A stretch of 64,000 bases of DNA. Origin: Viscum album (Eukaryota > Streptophyta > Magnoliopsida > Santalales > Viscaceae). Made by a program: the position numbers and the translations under genes. The notes beneath the pieces are model-generated. The model searched no databases. It saw nothing but the letters and a program-made list of their open reading frames with translations, and was not told where the DNA came from. The DNA lies in NCBI GenBank assembly GCA_963277665.1, contig OY728119.1, positions 316,778,206 to 316,842,205 of the forward strand, given 5' to 3'. This document shows positions 10,238 to 21,399 of the stretch, one piece after another; the stretch's first letter is position 1, and every line of letters begins with the position of its first letter.

Positions 10238-13205
10238 TGTAATGACCCAATGTTTTATCAATGGAATTACCTTCTTATAATTATGTCACATGAAATCATA
10301 AAATAATAAACTACTATGTACTATATGACCTTTAAAAATATTTTTGACACTTCTGTGATTTGAATTTCAGAAATATGACATACACGGTTGCTATCAATAA
10401 ACTTTTTGGAGTCTATTAAGACAAACTTAATTTTTTCTGAATAGTAACCTACCCTTATTAATAGTAATGTTACCCTTATGAATAGTAATATGAACCTTAT
10501 GAATATTAAATCAACCAAAATTATAATAACATCACCCTTGAATGTATAAATAAAATTTATGAATCTTATAATTGATAATATGATCATAATAAAAGTATCA
10601 GTATTTTTGTAATTCATGAATAATTAATTGAAAATAATTAATTAATTTAAAATAAAATTTATTTTCCTAAAAGTTGTTCATAAATTAACAATTTTATGTC
10701 TTCTAGTTTTAAGATAATTTTATAAGACCTTAGGTAATTTTTGAAAACATTATAAAATAAGTTATAGTTTTAAAATCTATATTTTTCAAGTAAATCATTA
10801 TTTTAATTAAAAATTTAATTAATCATATTTAGAAAATTTTTTTTGACAAATGGAGATTATTTTTGGATTCTAAACATTGAAAAATTGTTAGGGTAAAATT
10901 TTTATATTTTTCTAAAATACTTGAATTTTTTATGAATAGTAAAATACCATAATTTGAAAATTAAGCTAAATACATGATTTATAGAGTCGTAAATGATTTT
11001 ATGATGATGTAAGCCCAATTGGTTCAAACACACAATCAATTATTTCTATTAGTATTCATGGAATCATCATTATTTTTGCTCTTGAGGGAAACTAATAAAC
11101 TAATGAATTAAATATTAAGAAAACCCTCCTCCCCTCCACTATAAAAAAGCCACCCACACTACCCTCTTCTCTTCACTCCTCTCAAGACTTGTTCCTTCCA
11201 TATATTCTTGAAAAATATCTCCCCAAAATACTACCCACATATATAATCCCTTATTCTCTTCAAAATACCAAATCATTTCCCTTTAAGAGGTTCTCAAATA
11301 AGATTGATTCGAGAGGTAAATTCCTATTTTCAATTCTTTTACCTTCTTTTCAAGTTCATTTTTTTTATTTTCCATACTTACATATCCTCATCCAAATTTT
11401 ATAAAAACTCAAGTAACATAAATGTACAGTAATTTTTTATGATAATTTAATAAGTTATTATAATCACTCCTTTATTCTTCTTTTATACTAGTACTGAAGA
11501 CACTATCCGAGATGTGTTAATTTACAACATTCAAGGACAATGGTTTTTTAATTTTCGTTACCATCTTCAATTATGTTAATGAAACCATTTTCACAGTTTA
11601 ACCAGAATATAATATATGTATTATGTCTCATCTATGATTCATTAATCTTTTTGTACAAAAGTTTTTGATTTGTAAAACAAAATATGTTCTTTGTGATAAA
11701 AAAACTGTCAATTAACCGAAAAGGTTATCACTAAAGTTTTACATAATGATTCAACTTCACTAAAACTAGCCAAATTAAATTTAAAACCATGTAATATTAT
11801 GGATATTAAATAATAAAATATAACTCCAATTATGTACAAACATCCCCATTTTACATGTTTTTCCATTCATGAAAATAAGTAAACTGATTGTAAAACCCAA
11901 GAAAACAAACAGACCCGAACAATGAAATTGAACCACTTAACCCATCAAAAAGGTCATGAATAAACATAAAAAGGTTATAATAAATATTTTAAATATATAA
12001 GAGGTTGTGTAATTATTAATTAATGAACCTATTTTTTTCTTCAGTTCATTAATATCAAGTGGAGAACACCATCAGACTTAAGGTAAGGAATCCTCTCTAT
12101 TCTACTTTTATTCAGGAAGGTCCTCTATCTTATGATCTTTTATGTGTAATTACTAATGATGGGGTATGATTTAAAACATCCCCTATAATCACCTCATTAT
12201 TTATAAGTGATTAAAAACTCATTTCTCTCTCATTAATCCCTCTTAAGTACACCTGATACCATGTCGATAATCCATAAGGGATTCCACCCAAACCTCATTT
12301 GTTCCTTCAGGTTGCCTTATCTTTCTTTTAACAAAATTAAGTTATATTATATTTTTATTTACATTTTAAAATTAATTTATACATGTAAAAAATTAATTTA
12401 TAAATACCCTTTCATCATTCTCTTTTGGGGATATTCATGTTTTTAAGTTATCCCCTCCTCAATACTTCCCGTTAAGAAAACCTATTTTAAGGGAACTTCC
12501 CAAATTCTTAATCAATTTCAAGTGTACTATATATTCTGTTTTAAGACACAATTGTATTTAAAAAATCATTCCTTTTTATTATTAAAACCTTCTTGGTTCA
12601 CTTTTCATTTAATATAAAGGATTTCACCCGTTTCTATTTTAAAGGCTCTATAGTATTTTCCTTGAAACCACCCAAAAATGTTTTAATGTTTAAGTTTATT
12701 AAATACTTTTCTTACATGTTATCACTTCTACTTTAAATCACATAAAATGATACATTCCTATTTTACCTTATGAATTTACATGTGTATTTTAGTTCCTTTA
12801 TTTCATCGAAACTTTTATAATATAACCATTTTTTATGCTTTATGACATTATTGTGGTACCCAATTCTTTCAAAGGGTAACCCTTATTCTTATGTAAGATT
12901 GATTATGTATAATTATTTATGTGGAAAAAATATTCATGAAAAGTTAATATGGGTGTTACTATATAGAAATCCAATTCATTGGGTAAATTTGAGTCTCATG
13001 AGATGTTTTGTGTGACGGTCTTGGAAGTTAGCCTTGGCTTGTGCTACCATGTGCGACGGTCTTGGCGGTTAGTCTTGGCTTGTTCTACCTTGTGAAACGG
13101 TCTTAGAGGTTAGACTTAAATAATGCTAAAGACATGTTTTATTTTGATTCTACACTACTATTAATTCATTTTCATATGATTCCATGTTTGTATGTTATGA
13201 TTCCA
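10238..13205 (+). repeat. 3' LTR of element D (right end uncertain)
   Basis: Starts TGTAATGACCC right after the polypurine tract. It holds a TATA box (CTATAAAAAAG near 11140) with a pyrimidine-rich leader, a donor-like TTAAGGTAAGG near 12079-12089 resembling that of the A/B/C LTRs, and a 41-bp tandem repeat (13010-13117). The U5 end (GTCTCTACA-like) is not seen before 13206. The tail is probably missing or replaced by the next LTR. Confidence 0.55.
13010..13117 (+). repeat. 41-bp tandem repeat, ~2.6 copies
   Basis: Copies start at 13010, 13051 and 13092. All share GACGGTCTTGG or a close variant followed by AGTTAGCCTTGGCTTGT. It lies in the distal part of the element D LTR. Confidence 0.8.
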
Positions 13206-13448
13206 TGTAACGACCCAAACTATCATTAATGGAAATCCCTCTTGATCTAATTAAATGACTATTTATGTAAAATGTTTATATAAAATGTAAAATTATTTGG
13301 TTTTATGTTTTTGGATTTTAAAATCCTTTTAATAATTGTGACCATTTATAATATTGTCTTTGAATAGTGATCACATGATTTGTATAAATATAGGGCTTTA
13401 ACAAATCCAATTTACTCAGACAAAGGAAGTGATGGCCTCATCCAGTAG

Positions 13449-13700
13449 ATGGCCCCATACGAAGCCCTTTTGTCAGAGTTTGGAAAGGAAGTTGCATCTT
13501 TGGGCATTTCTCTTTACCAAGCCCAATCCAATCTTGAATATATTAAGCTCGAGCGGGACCACCTACAATATAGGTGGAAGTTGATAGAGATTACCACCCG
13601 TGCAATGTTATCCGAGCCACCCCAAGAGTCAGTCACCATCGCACACCTTACTCTTTGGTCTTATGTGGGTGTTATAAGGGTCTATGTAACAAGACCCTAG
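13449..13700 (+). CDS. Small ORF of unknown origin inside LTR-like sequence
   Basis: An 83-codon frame with visibly higher GC than its surroundings. The middle (residues ~25-45) is charged and helix-like, with a possible short coiled coil (NLEYIKLERDHL). I recognise no family. It starts MAPYEAL, which superficially resembles a gypsy integrase motif, but the rest does not continue as integrase. It ends just after TGTAACAAGACCC, which looks like another LTR start. It may be a captured exon or a gag leader fragment. Coding status is not established. Confidence 0.25.
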   Translation: MAPYEALLSEFGKEVASLGISLYQAQSNLEYIKLERDHLQYRWKLIEITTRAMLSEPPQESVTIAHLTLWSYVGVIRVYVTRP

Positions 13701-15344
13701 TATTATGGTTATGTATATTATTATTTTATATAATAATTAATATACATTCATTTTATTATTGTTACCTTGTAAATAGTTTTTAAAGCACAAATAGTATTTT
13801 TAGTTAATGTTCAACTAAGAAATCTATTTTGATGAATTAATGGATTTTTGAATTAAATAATATTTAATAAAATATTAATATTATTATTAAATTAATTTTT
13901 ATTAAATACAAATGATTGTATAATTTTATGAATTCATTTGTAATTTTTATTAAGGTTTGAAATCCATTTTTGTCAAAACCCATGAACGTTCAATAAATGT
14001 CAGTTTTTATTTTAAAAGTGAAAATTAACATATTTAGAAAATTATATAGTTAAAATGAATATTATTTATATAATCGAAACGTTGAAATTATCTAATGGTG
14101 AACTTTTCATAATTTTCTGAGACAGTCAAATTTTTGGGTAAAAATTAAATATTGTTTAAATATATTATGTGTTTTATGACATCATAATGACCAAATAGTG
14201 ATGTAATAAAATAATATAAACTTTAGGTTTGGACAATATATTTTTTTCCATTAAAAATTGTGATTTTGGGTTTGTTGTATTTATTTTAAAAAGCTTTAGT
14301 GGACCCTTCAAGACTTATTAAACATTTTGACTTTTTAAATTGTTTTCCTTTGGAGTGTGGAACACCTCCACATAAGAAAACCCATTATTTTAAGTATTTC
14401 TGACATTGGACTTATAAAATATTTTTTTCCACTTCCCTTTTCCAAAACATATGGGAAAAACACATGGGTTGGTTTGTGGTTTAGATTAGTTTATTGTGTA
14501 GTCTCCCAACCCTAAATAATAAAGAATTCCATCACCTTTCCTATATAAAATCACCCAAGCTCCCACTTCCTCCTCACTCAAAGCCTTTGGAGTTCATCCA
14601 TCCTCTAGCCTCCTCTCTCTATAATCCTCCAAATGTGGCCCAATATCCCAATAATCCTCTCTCAATACTTTGGAAGCACACTTCCAAGTAATGGTTTTTC
14701 TTCATTTCTCATTTTTGTCCAATATTCTTTAAATTGTTATGACCTTTTAATTTCTATTATAAATGTTATGGTATGGTTTCTCACCTCCCCCATACTGCCC
14801 TCTATTATTTTTTAATTATGGGAGACCCCTTTCCCTCCCATTAAATGTCTCCCATGTACACCCGTTACTAGGCTGAAATTCTGAAAGGAAATTCTCTCCC
14901 CTCATTTACATTCATGTAATTCTTTTGTATTATTAATCTAAATTCCATTACATTTGTTCGGACATGTGTCTATATGACCCCATTACTTTCCATGTCATTT
15001 AAATATTATGAGACACCCCTTTCTCTCTCATCAACCATTTTTATGAGTTCTTATGTCACGCCGTTATGCTGCCGAAATTGCACCGCAGTTTTCTAATCCA
15101 AAGTCATTATGTAGTGAATACGATGTGCATTTCTCTATCAAGGGTATTCACCTTTATGCACACATAAATATTGTATAAATAGTTTCATTTATATATTCCA
15201 CATTCGTTTATCTTGTAATAAAAGATTATTTTGAATGATTCAATGTTTTATGATTCATGTGGCACACTTATGCATGAAATGAAATGTTTAAGAAGGGTGT
15301 GCCCTGATATCCCTCCAATGCATTGGGTAAAGTATAGTATCATG

Positions 15345-15475
15345 ATACATCATGTGAAATGGGTGTTTACTCATGATAATTCAAGTAAAATGAGGGTTTA
15401 CTTTTTCTTCATGTTCAATGAGGGTTTACTCATGATCCATGTGCAATGAGCCTTGGCTCATGCTAATTCCATGTT
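15345..15475 (+). repeat. Degenerate ~30-bp tandem repeat in LTR
   Basis: Four diverged copies built on CATGTGAAATGGGTGTTTACT, AAAATGAGGGTTTACT, CAATGAGGGTTTACTCATG and CAATGAGCCTTGGCTCATG. The position corresponds to the distal LTR, like the 41-bp repeat at 13010. Confidence 0.6.
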
Positions 15476-16189
15476 AAGTGTTGTTACCACATTTCCATGT
15501 TATGATTACCATGATTTATCATGCCTTTATGTTTATGCTTCTCTTGTTCTCTATTGATATGCCTATCGTCTGAAATTTATTGTATTCCTCATGTTTTTTA
15601 ATGGTTATTCCCTTACTAGGCCTTATAGATCACCCTTTTCTTATGAATGTCCTCATGTTATCCCATGCAATGTTCAGTAAGAGGGAATGAGTGGTCATGT
15701 AAAAGAATTTTCCAATAAAGATGTTGTATTTCATGTTTTATGTTGTTTTGTAATGATCCTAAGCCCTAAAGAAACTATACCTCTTGATATTCTATGTTTT
15801 ATCATGTGAATTTTATGTAATAAATTATGATTAATTATATAACAAAAAGAAGGGTTATCATATTCCATATGTTACATGCCTTTTTATATCATAATGTCAT
15901 GACTTATATCCCATGTGGTAATGCTTTGTTCTTATGGTTATTCCCTTACTGGGATATTTAGATCCTCCCTTAGTTCATGTGTTCCCCAGGTTACCCTATG
16001 ATGATGTTTTAGCCCAATGGAAGGTCGAAGCTCATTACAGAGATTAAATAAAATGTTTTTATATAATGTTTGATTATGTACCTAGTCTTCCAAGACACTA
16101 GACTTTACAATCCTTGGCTTGTACTCTTATGTATAATTATGCTTAAAATCATGTAATTTTATATAAAAAAAGACTTTGGTCTCTATATT

Positions 16190-16785
16190 AAATACTCTCA
16201 CATCAAACAGACACACGATTCGATCAGTATGACTCAAAATGTGTGTTTTCAAATTGAAATGACATTTTAGTAAAAAAACACAACTGACATACTGAAAACT
16301 AAGAAAACACATTTGGTTTGTTTTCATACATTAGTTAAATGATATATAAGTCAGTTTTGATGTTTAGGTTTCAACCTAACCTCAATATGATACATGGTGT
16401 GGCCAATATAACTCAAATTGTGTCTTTTTATTTAAAATTGACATTAATTTAAGTAAAAACAACAAGTGACATACTAAAAATTGAGCAAACGGATTCATTT
16501 TGTTTCGATATTTTTGGAAAATGATCCATGAGTCATTTCTGATTTGTAAAAGTCAACCTCATCTCAATAAAATTCATCGTGTGACTGGTATGACTCCCAG
16601 TGTGTCTTTTTATTTAAAATTGGCATTAATTTATGTAAAAAGAACAATTGAAACACTAGAAAACCGAGAAAAAAATTCATATTATTTTTATATTTTAGAA
16701 AAATAATCCATGAGCCATTTGGTAAATTTAGGAGTCAACCAAACCTCAATACAATGCACGGTTTAACTGATATGACTCCAAATGT
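16190..16785. repeat. ~180-bp satellite, left block
   Basis: Monomer landmarks (GACATTTTAGTAAAAAAACAC or GACATTAATTTAAGTAAAAA type) recur at ~16260, 16439 and 16620, about 180 bases apart. Each follows a TGTGACC-GTATGACTC-like segment and a CAACCTCAATA-like segment. The CACTA element at 16786 interrupts a fourth monomer. The same satellite resumes at 28705. Confidence 0.88.
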
Positions 16786-17340
16786 CACTATAGGAAAATG
16801 ACCATTTTGCGGCGGGGTTTTTTGGGATATAGTGTTAGTTTAAACAGCTGCCATATGCTTCTGCGGTGGTTTTAAAAAACTGATTCTAAATTTTGTGTCA
16901 GCATACAATACTTAGTGTTTTAATATATTTAGTGGTGTTTTATGGTAACTTTCTTAGCAGATGCATTTAGCAGTGGTTTTTTATGGGTTTAGTGGTGGTT
17001 TTCCCATTGAAAATGAATTTTTTTAGTAGTAGTTTTAACCGTTGTGAAAAAAAATATTTCTTGCCAGGAAAATTGCCTCTAAAACCAAGATAAATTATAT
17101 GAAATAATAAAGGAATATGAAAACTGTATAGCTTCAACTTTAACAAATTATAAATTATTTTCTGTAGTGGCAGTTTTAACTACCACAGATAGCAAAATAC
17201 CAAAATTGTAGAAGTAGTTAAAACCACTTCTATATATAATAAATTTATTTCACAGTGGTTAAAACTGCCTCTAAACCTAGATTTACCAAAAAAAACAGCT
17301 GATTCTGCATCCCCAGTACTAGTTCCCTGAAAAAAAAATC
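16786..17340. repeat. CACTA left terminal and subterminal repeat region
   Basis: The terminus is followed by many copies of a short motif in both orientations: GCGGTGGTTTTA, CAGTGGTTTTTTA, TAGTGGTGGTTTT, and the inverse TAAAACCACTTC, AACTGCCTCTAAA. In En/Spm such motifs bind the element's own DNA-binding protein (TNPA). Here that role is inferred from position. Confidence 0.7.
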
Positions 17341-17689
17341 ATTCCAAATTCACATGCACATACATCACCCATACAAAAGAATACCCGAAGACCAAAATTT
17401 TCATAATAATCACATGATAGAAACTTGAATAATAGTTTTAGTATGATTTTCATACATAAAATTTATTCTATGTATATGAAGTGTCACTTTTGGAAATAGT
17501 ACAATCAGGGATAATAGTTGATCTCGAGTATGTTGATGTATTTGTGTATTTGTCATAACTGAGGAATGTAATCTATAGTTGATGTTTTATGAGATTTTAT
17601 GGGAATTAAGAGAGAATCATTTTGGAAATCTCTCACTTAGCATTTCCAATGACCACAGTTACCACGAATGGATTCATGCTTGACTGTAT

Positions 17690-18600
17690 ATACTAGTGTG
17701 AGGAAGTTGCCATATTGTTGAAGAAGTGGTTGTTGTCAGCTCTTATCTTAACCATTATTGATCCTAGAGCTGGACATGTAGTGAAATGTGATGCATCTGG
17801 TTTTGTCTTAGGATATTTTATGATGTAGAGTGATAAATTAGTCACTTTGGTTTTCATCAGATTTTAACCCACAAGATGAAATACTCTAATCCTGTATTTT
17901 AGTTTGTAGTTGTGGTCCATGCATTGAAATGATCATGATAGAACCTCTTGGGAGAGATATTTGTTGGGTACATTGGCACCTAGAGTGCATATAATATTTT
18001 CTCATTGCATGTACATGATCTTTATCAGATTAATTTCTTATATTACTTGTATATGTTTGAAATTGATAAATAGTATTCAACTAGAAATGGAAATGTAGTG
18101 GTAAATTCATTGGGCTAGAAAATGTAGGATATGGGAGAGCATATTTCATTAGATGAATAGAATATATTATATTTATTGTAAGACTAGTTGGTGTGTATGG
18201 TTGAGGATTTAGGGGATGAAATGTAGGTATCCTTATAGATAATTTCTTCATTGCTTAAACAAGTAAAGACAAGTTAGAATATTGTTCTGGAATGTATCAT
18301 GATGTGTGATAGGTTGGATGAATGTGAAACTATTTTAGGTTTGAATTTTGATATAAATGGAGTTTTTATAGTTCATAGCATGGTAATGGTCACATATTCC
18401 CTGAGAGATGAGTTTATGAGATCCTATAATACTTTGAAGTGGGATGTTCACCCAGGGATGACCATGATTTATAATAATGAAAATTAGATGTTCTAGTGGA
18501 CCTCCATAGTAAGAGACATTGAAGGCTTTGTTTCCCATTGATTGACTTGTCCAAAAATTATTACCATGTTTTAGAGTTTATAGTTGAAGTTTGATGTTCA
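17690..18600 (+). pseudogene. Degenerate gypsy RNaseH and integrase zinc-finger fragment inside the CACTA element
   Basis: At 17780-17990 the plus strand translates, with shifts, to an RNaseH core (KCDASGFVLGYFM, then FSSDFNPQDEIL-like and LVVVVHALK-like segments). At 18100-18120 an 'NVVVNSLG'-like remnant of the NVVADALSR motif appears. At 18448-18550 comes an integrase H2C2-type finger (VHPGMTMIYNNEN, a WW-like segment, then SH-LTCPK). There are no LTRs, primer site or RT around it. The order RNaseH then H2C2 is that of a Ty3/gypsy pol. It is either a truncated insertion or a captured piece; the neighbouring sequence does not decide. Confidence 0.6.
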
Positions 18601-19390
18601 CCCATGGCCAACCAATTTTACCTCATAGTTTTTGTTATTATTATATAAGTCTATGAGTTGATGGTTGAAGTTGTGTATAACCATTTATCCTCATATCGAT
18701 GTGCAGTCAGGAAGGATGATCCAAACCATATAAGAAATTATTCAAGATTGTATTATATATTTTATCCACCAGATTCATCTTTTGGGGAGATACAAATTTT
18801 GGTAGTGTAAGACACTCAATTGTTATATAGATATTTGTAAATTCTTCTATTAATGAAGTAGACAGTCCCTCTACCTTAATAGGATCAAGACACTCAAGTG
18901 TTCAATGGATATTTGTAAATTCTTATCAAAATTATTTTTAATAGGAGGAAATCATAAGTGGGAGTGATCATAGGTCAACTATAAAACATGAGAAGGGAAT
19001 AATATAAAATTTGAAGAAAGAAGGGATATCCACTAAAAACAAGTTGAATGGAGTTACAAAATTGGATATTCCTACGAAAATCAATAAGAAGGTTTATCTT
19101 TCATCCTTGGGTAACAAACCTAAAACATTTAGGAAAAATTGATTATTAAAATTGATTCATGACAATAAATAATTGACATATATGGTTCATACCACACTCA
19201 ATAATTCAATACATAAAAGGAAACATCATAATTCAATAAAATACATAAAAGGAAACATGAGAAATCAATAAAATGTTAGGTTATGAATTTTTTTGTGGAA
19301 ACTATGTGCCATAGATGATATGTATACAAACTGACTATTAGGATATTTGTACAACATATCAACAATACAACTAATCATGGTCTGATGATG
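18600..19390. other. Non-coding CACTA interior with two small direct repeats
   Basis: No domain recognised. One direct repeat (GACACTCAATTGTT ... ATATTTGTAAATTCTT) occurs at 18811-18848 and 18889-18925. Another (AATTCAATACATAAAAGGAA) is at 19203-19228 and 19229-19260. The first may be a relic of the gypsy fragment's 3' end. Confidence 0.5.
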
Positions 19391-21230
19391 AACAGAATTC
19401 CTCACCCTCTCCACCTCCATCTCTGCTTCCCGCTACCACCTGTAAGAACATTATATTAAAAATTAAATATTGTTGTATATTTATATTTAAACATAAAACC
19501 AGTAAAAGTTTGAAAACATAATGATTTTGATTTTTTCTGATTCACCTGCTCACCACTAGTCGATGCAATACCACCGGGGGAAGATTCAGTTGTCTTCTAA
19601 TATAAATCAATCAATGCTTTCTTCCAAGAGGATATCTGAGCCCCCTAGTCTTGAACCATGTTTTTTAGAGGAAAAATCCCTCTCTCAGTATCTCAGGGTA
19701 TAGACTAACTACAAATAGGATTAGATGTAGTTTCAATCCTCGATGGATTTCCAAAGACCTCAGATGGTATGGGTCACAAACACATCCCATGCACTCTACC
19801 TTGATTCTCCTTCCAAAGGACTTTAGCAACCAGGTCATCTAGGGAGATTTAGTCGGACTACACAGGATTGGAATCCCACAGTTCATTAATTTTTACCTAT
19901 AAATAAAATAGTAGTCATATTAGAAGTAATGTTTATTAACATTCCAAAAACTGATAATAAGTTATTATAATGAAAAATGAGTTCATACCCCAAATTATTC
20001 GGTAGGCTCATTAACAAAACTTCCATCATATTTTTGGTGAACATTCAACCAAACTTATGTTTGGGAAGCTTCGTGCCCTAAAATTTGTGACTTCATTAAA
20101 CAAACATAAATAAAAAATTAAATATATTAATCAAATAATATTTTCTATAAATATTTAAACTAATGAAAAGATTACCAGAGTAGATCGGCTTCTAGAAAAA
20201 CACCTTTTCCCCAAAATGTGATGGATAACCTGCTTAGCCCGGCTTGATGCATTATTTCTTGAAAGATATTGAAATAAATAAAATGAAATTTAATAGTAAT
20301 GTACTCAATGTCATATACTCTTCATATACATGTATAAATGTAAAATTATATTAATATAGTTATATATATTTAAATACCATTTGTTTCTCATCGTGATTTT
20401 TGTCAAAAAAAACATTCCATTTCTCTTTGGGTACCCCATCGGATAGATTATCATACATATATTGGGTGGTCAACGAAGTATCATTAACATCACCCCATAA
20501 TCTCCATTTAACGTCTTTCCATTTTCTTCCATGATTTTTCAATGTCCACTTTCGTGCTATCACATCAGCAACTGTAAAGTGGAAAAACATCCATACACAG
20601 ATTTTTTTTTGAAAATATTCATAACATGACATTAAATTACACCATAATGTATTAAAACTAATTTTATTTTGGAAACAAAAACATTATTTTACAACTTGTA
20701 GGCATATGCCTCCAATCATTATACGAAATAAGAAGGGAAATGGGCTCTGTAGCCAGCTAGCCAAAAATTTGGCCAAGTAATCCTGTGGTGTCTTCCATAA
20801 AGACCCCATATGAATCAAATGGGACAACTATCTTCTCTCCGATAAGATTCCATATATCTGAACTTTTTATATTTTTCTACATACTATCATTTTTTCATCT
20901 TTAATGAACAAATGGTTAGTATAAAAAATTGCAATAAATTTATTCATATTAAAACTTTTACCTATAATAGTCACCCTTCTGTATCCCCATGAAGAAATAG
21001 AAGTGGCACGTTGCTCCCCCACTGATGAGGCTCCTGAAGTGAGAAGTGATGACTGAGATACTAAAGGGACACTCACAAAGGGTGTGAGATATGGTGCTGG
21101 GGGAGATGGTGTAGGGGGAAAGAGGATGGCGAATCAGATGCTGTATAGAGGGAGACAGATGGATCTTCATCTATCAAAGTGGTTGATGAAATAGTATATC
21201 GCTTCCTTCTTATCATTCCTATCATTTAAT
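19390..21230 (-). pseudogene. CACTA second gene: plant transposase of the Ptta/En/Spm (Transposase_24) family
   Basis: A multi-exon gene is inferred on the minus strand. The first exon starts near 21230 (MIRRKRY), is Ser/Pro-rich, and ends at a good donor (ATAG|GTAAAAG near 20963). The 20632-20360 piece (RKWTLKNHGRKWKDVKWRLW) is the N-terminal part of the family. The 20260-20170 piece holds the SRAKQ-xx-HH-x-G motif (canonical NR..k..HttGskSF). The 20060-19990 piece (VWLNVHQKYDGSFVNEPTE) follows, and 19900-19740 holds GRVHGMC-xx-PIPSEVFG (canonical GRVRG...TPS). Stops interrupt the 20060 and 19900 pieces. Such proteins accompany TNP2 in plant CACTA elements. The family call rests on motif order. 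Confidence 0.65.
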
Positions 21231-21399
21231 CAAATAAAATTAAGTTCATAACATATATTTCAAAAAAGTTATACAGAAAAAAATTAAAAGTGATAACAGA
21301 AGTGTAGTACTAACAAACAAAATATACATAACAATGATAATTAATGATTGCACAAATGAAATAAGTGGTTTGCTAAATTAATGCATAACTATACATACA

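Larger units (their letters stand above)
7290..13205 (+). mobile_element. Element D: 3' part of a decayed chromodomain Ty3/gypsy element
   Basis: Pol sequence begins exactly at the edge of element A (7290). It runs RT, RNaseH, integrase and chromodomain to ~10190, then a polypurine tract (10222-10237) and a 3' LTR from 10238. The 5' half lies beyond the left edge of the window because A is inserted in it. Integrase with a C-terminal chromodomain places it in the plant chromoviruses. The right boundary is uncertain; a second LTR-type start occurs at 13206. Confidence 0.75.
13206..16184 (+). repeat. LTR of a related Ty3/gypsy element (solo or truncated)
   Basis: Begins TGTAACGACCC and ends near 16184 with GACTTTGGTCTCTATA, matching the U5 end of the A/B/C family (ATTTGGGTCTCTACA). 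The block around 16090-16125 (AAGACACTAGACTTTACAATCCTTG) aligns with the U5 of element B at ~39345. A TATA box (CCTATATAAAATC) lies near 14540. A second start-like TGTAACAAGACCC at 13685 makes the left boundary ambiguous. There is no primer site or pol beside it; satellite follows directly. Confidence 0.5.

Noticed and set aside
13449..13490. Integrase motif match (MAPYEAL)
   Set aside because: Only seven residues match; the following sequence has none of the expected integrase C-terminal motifs.
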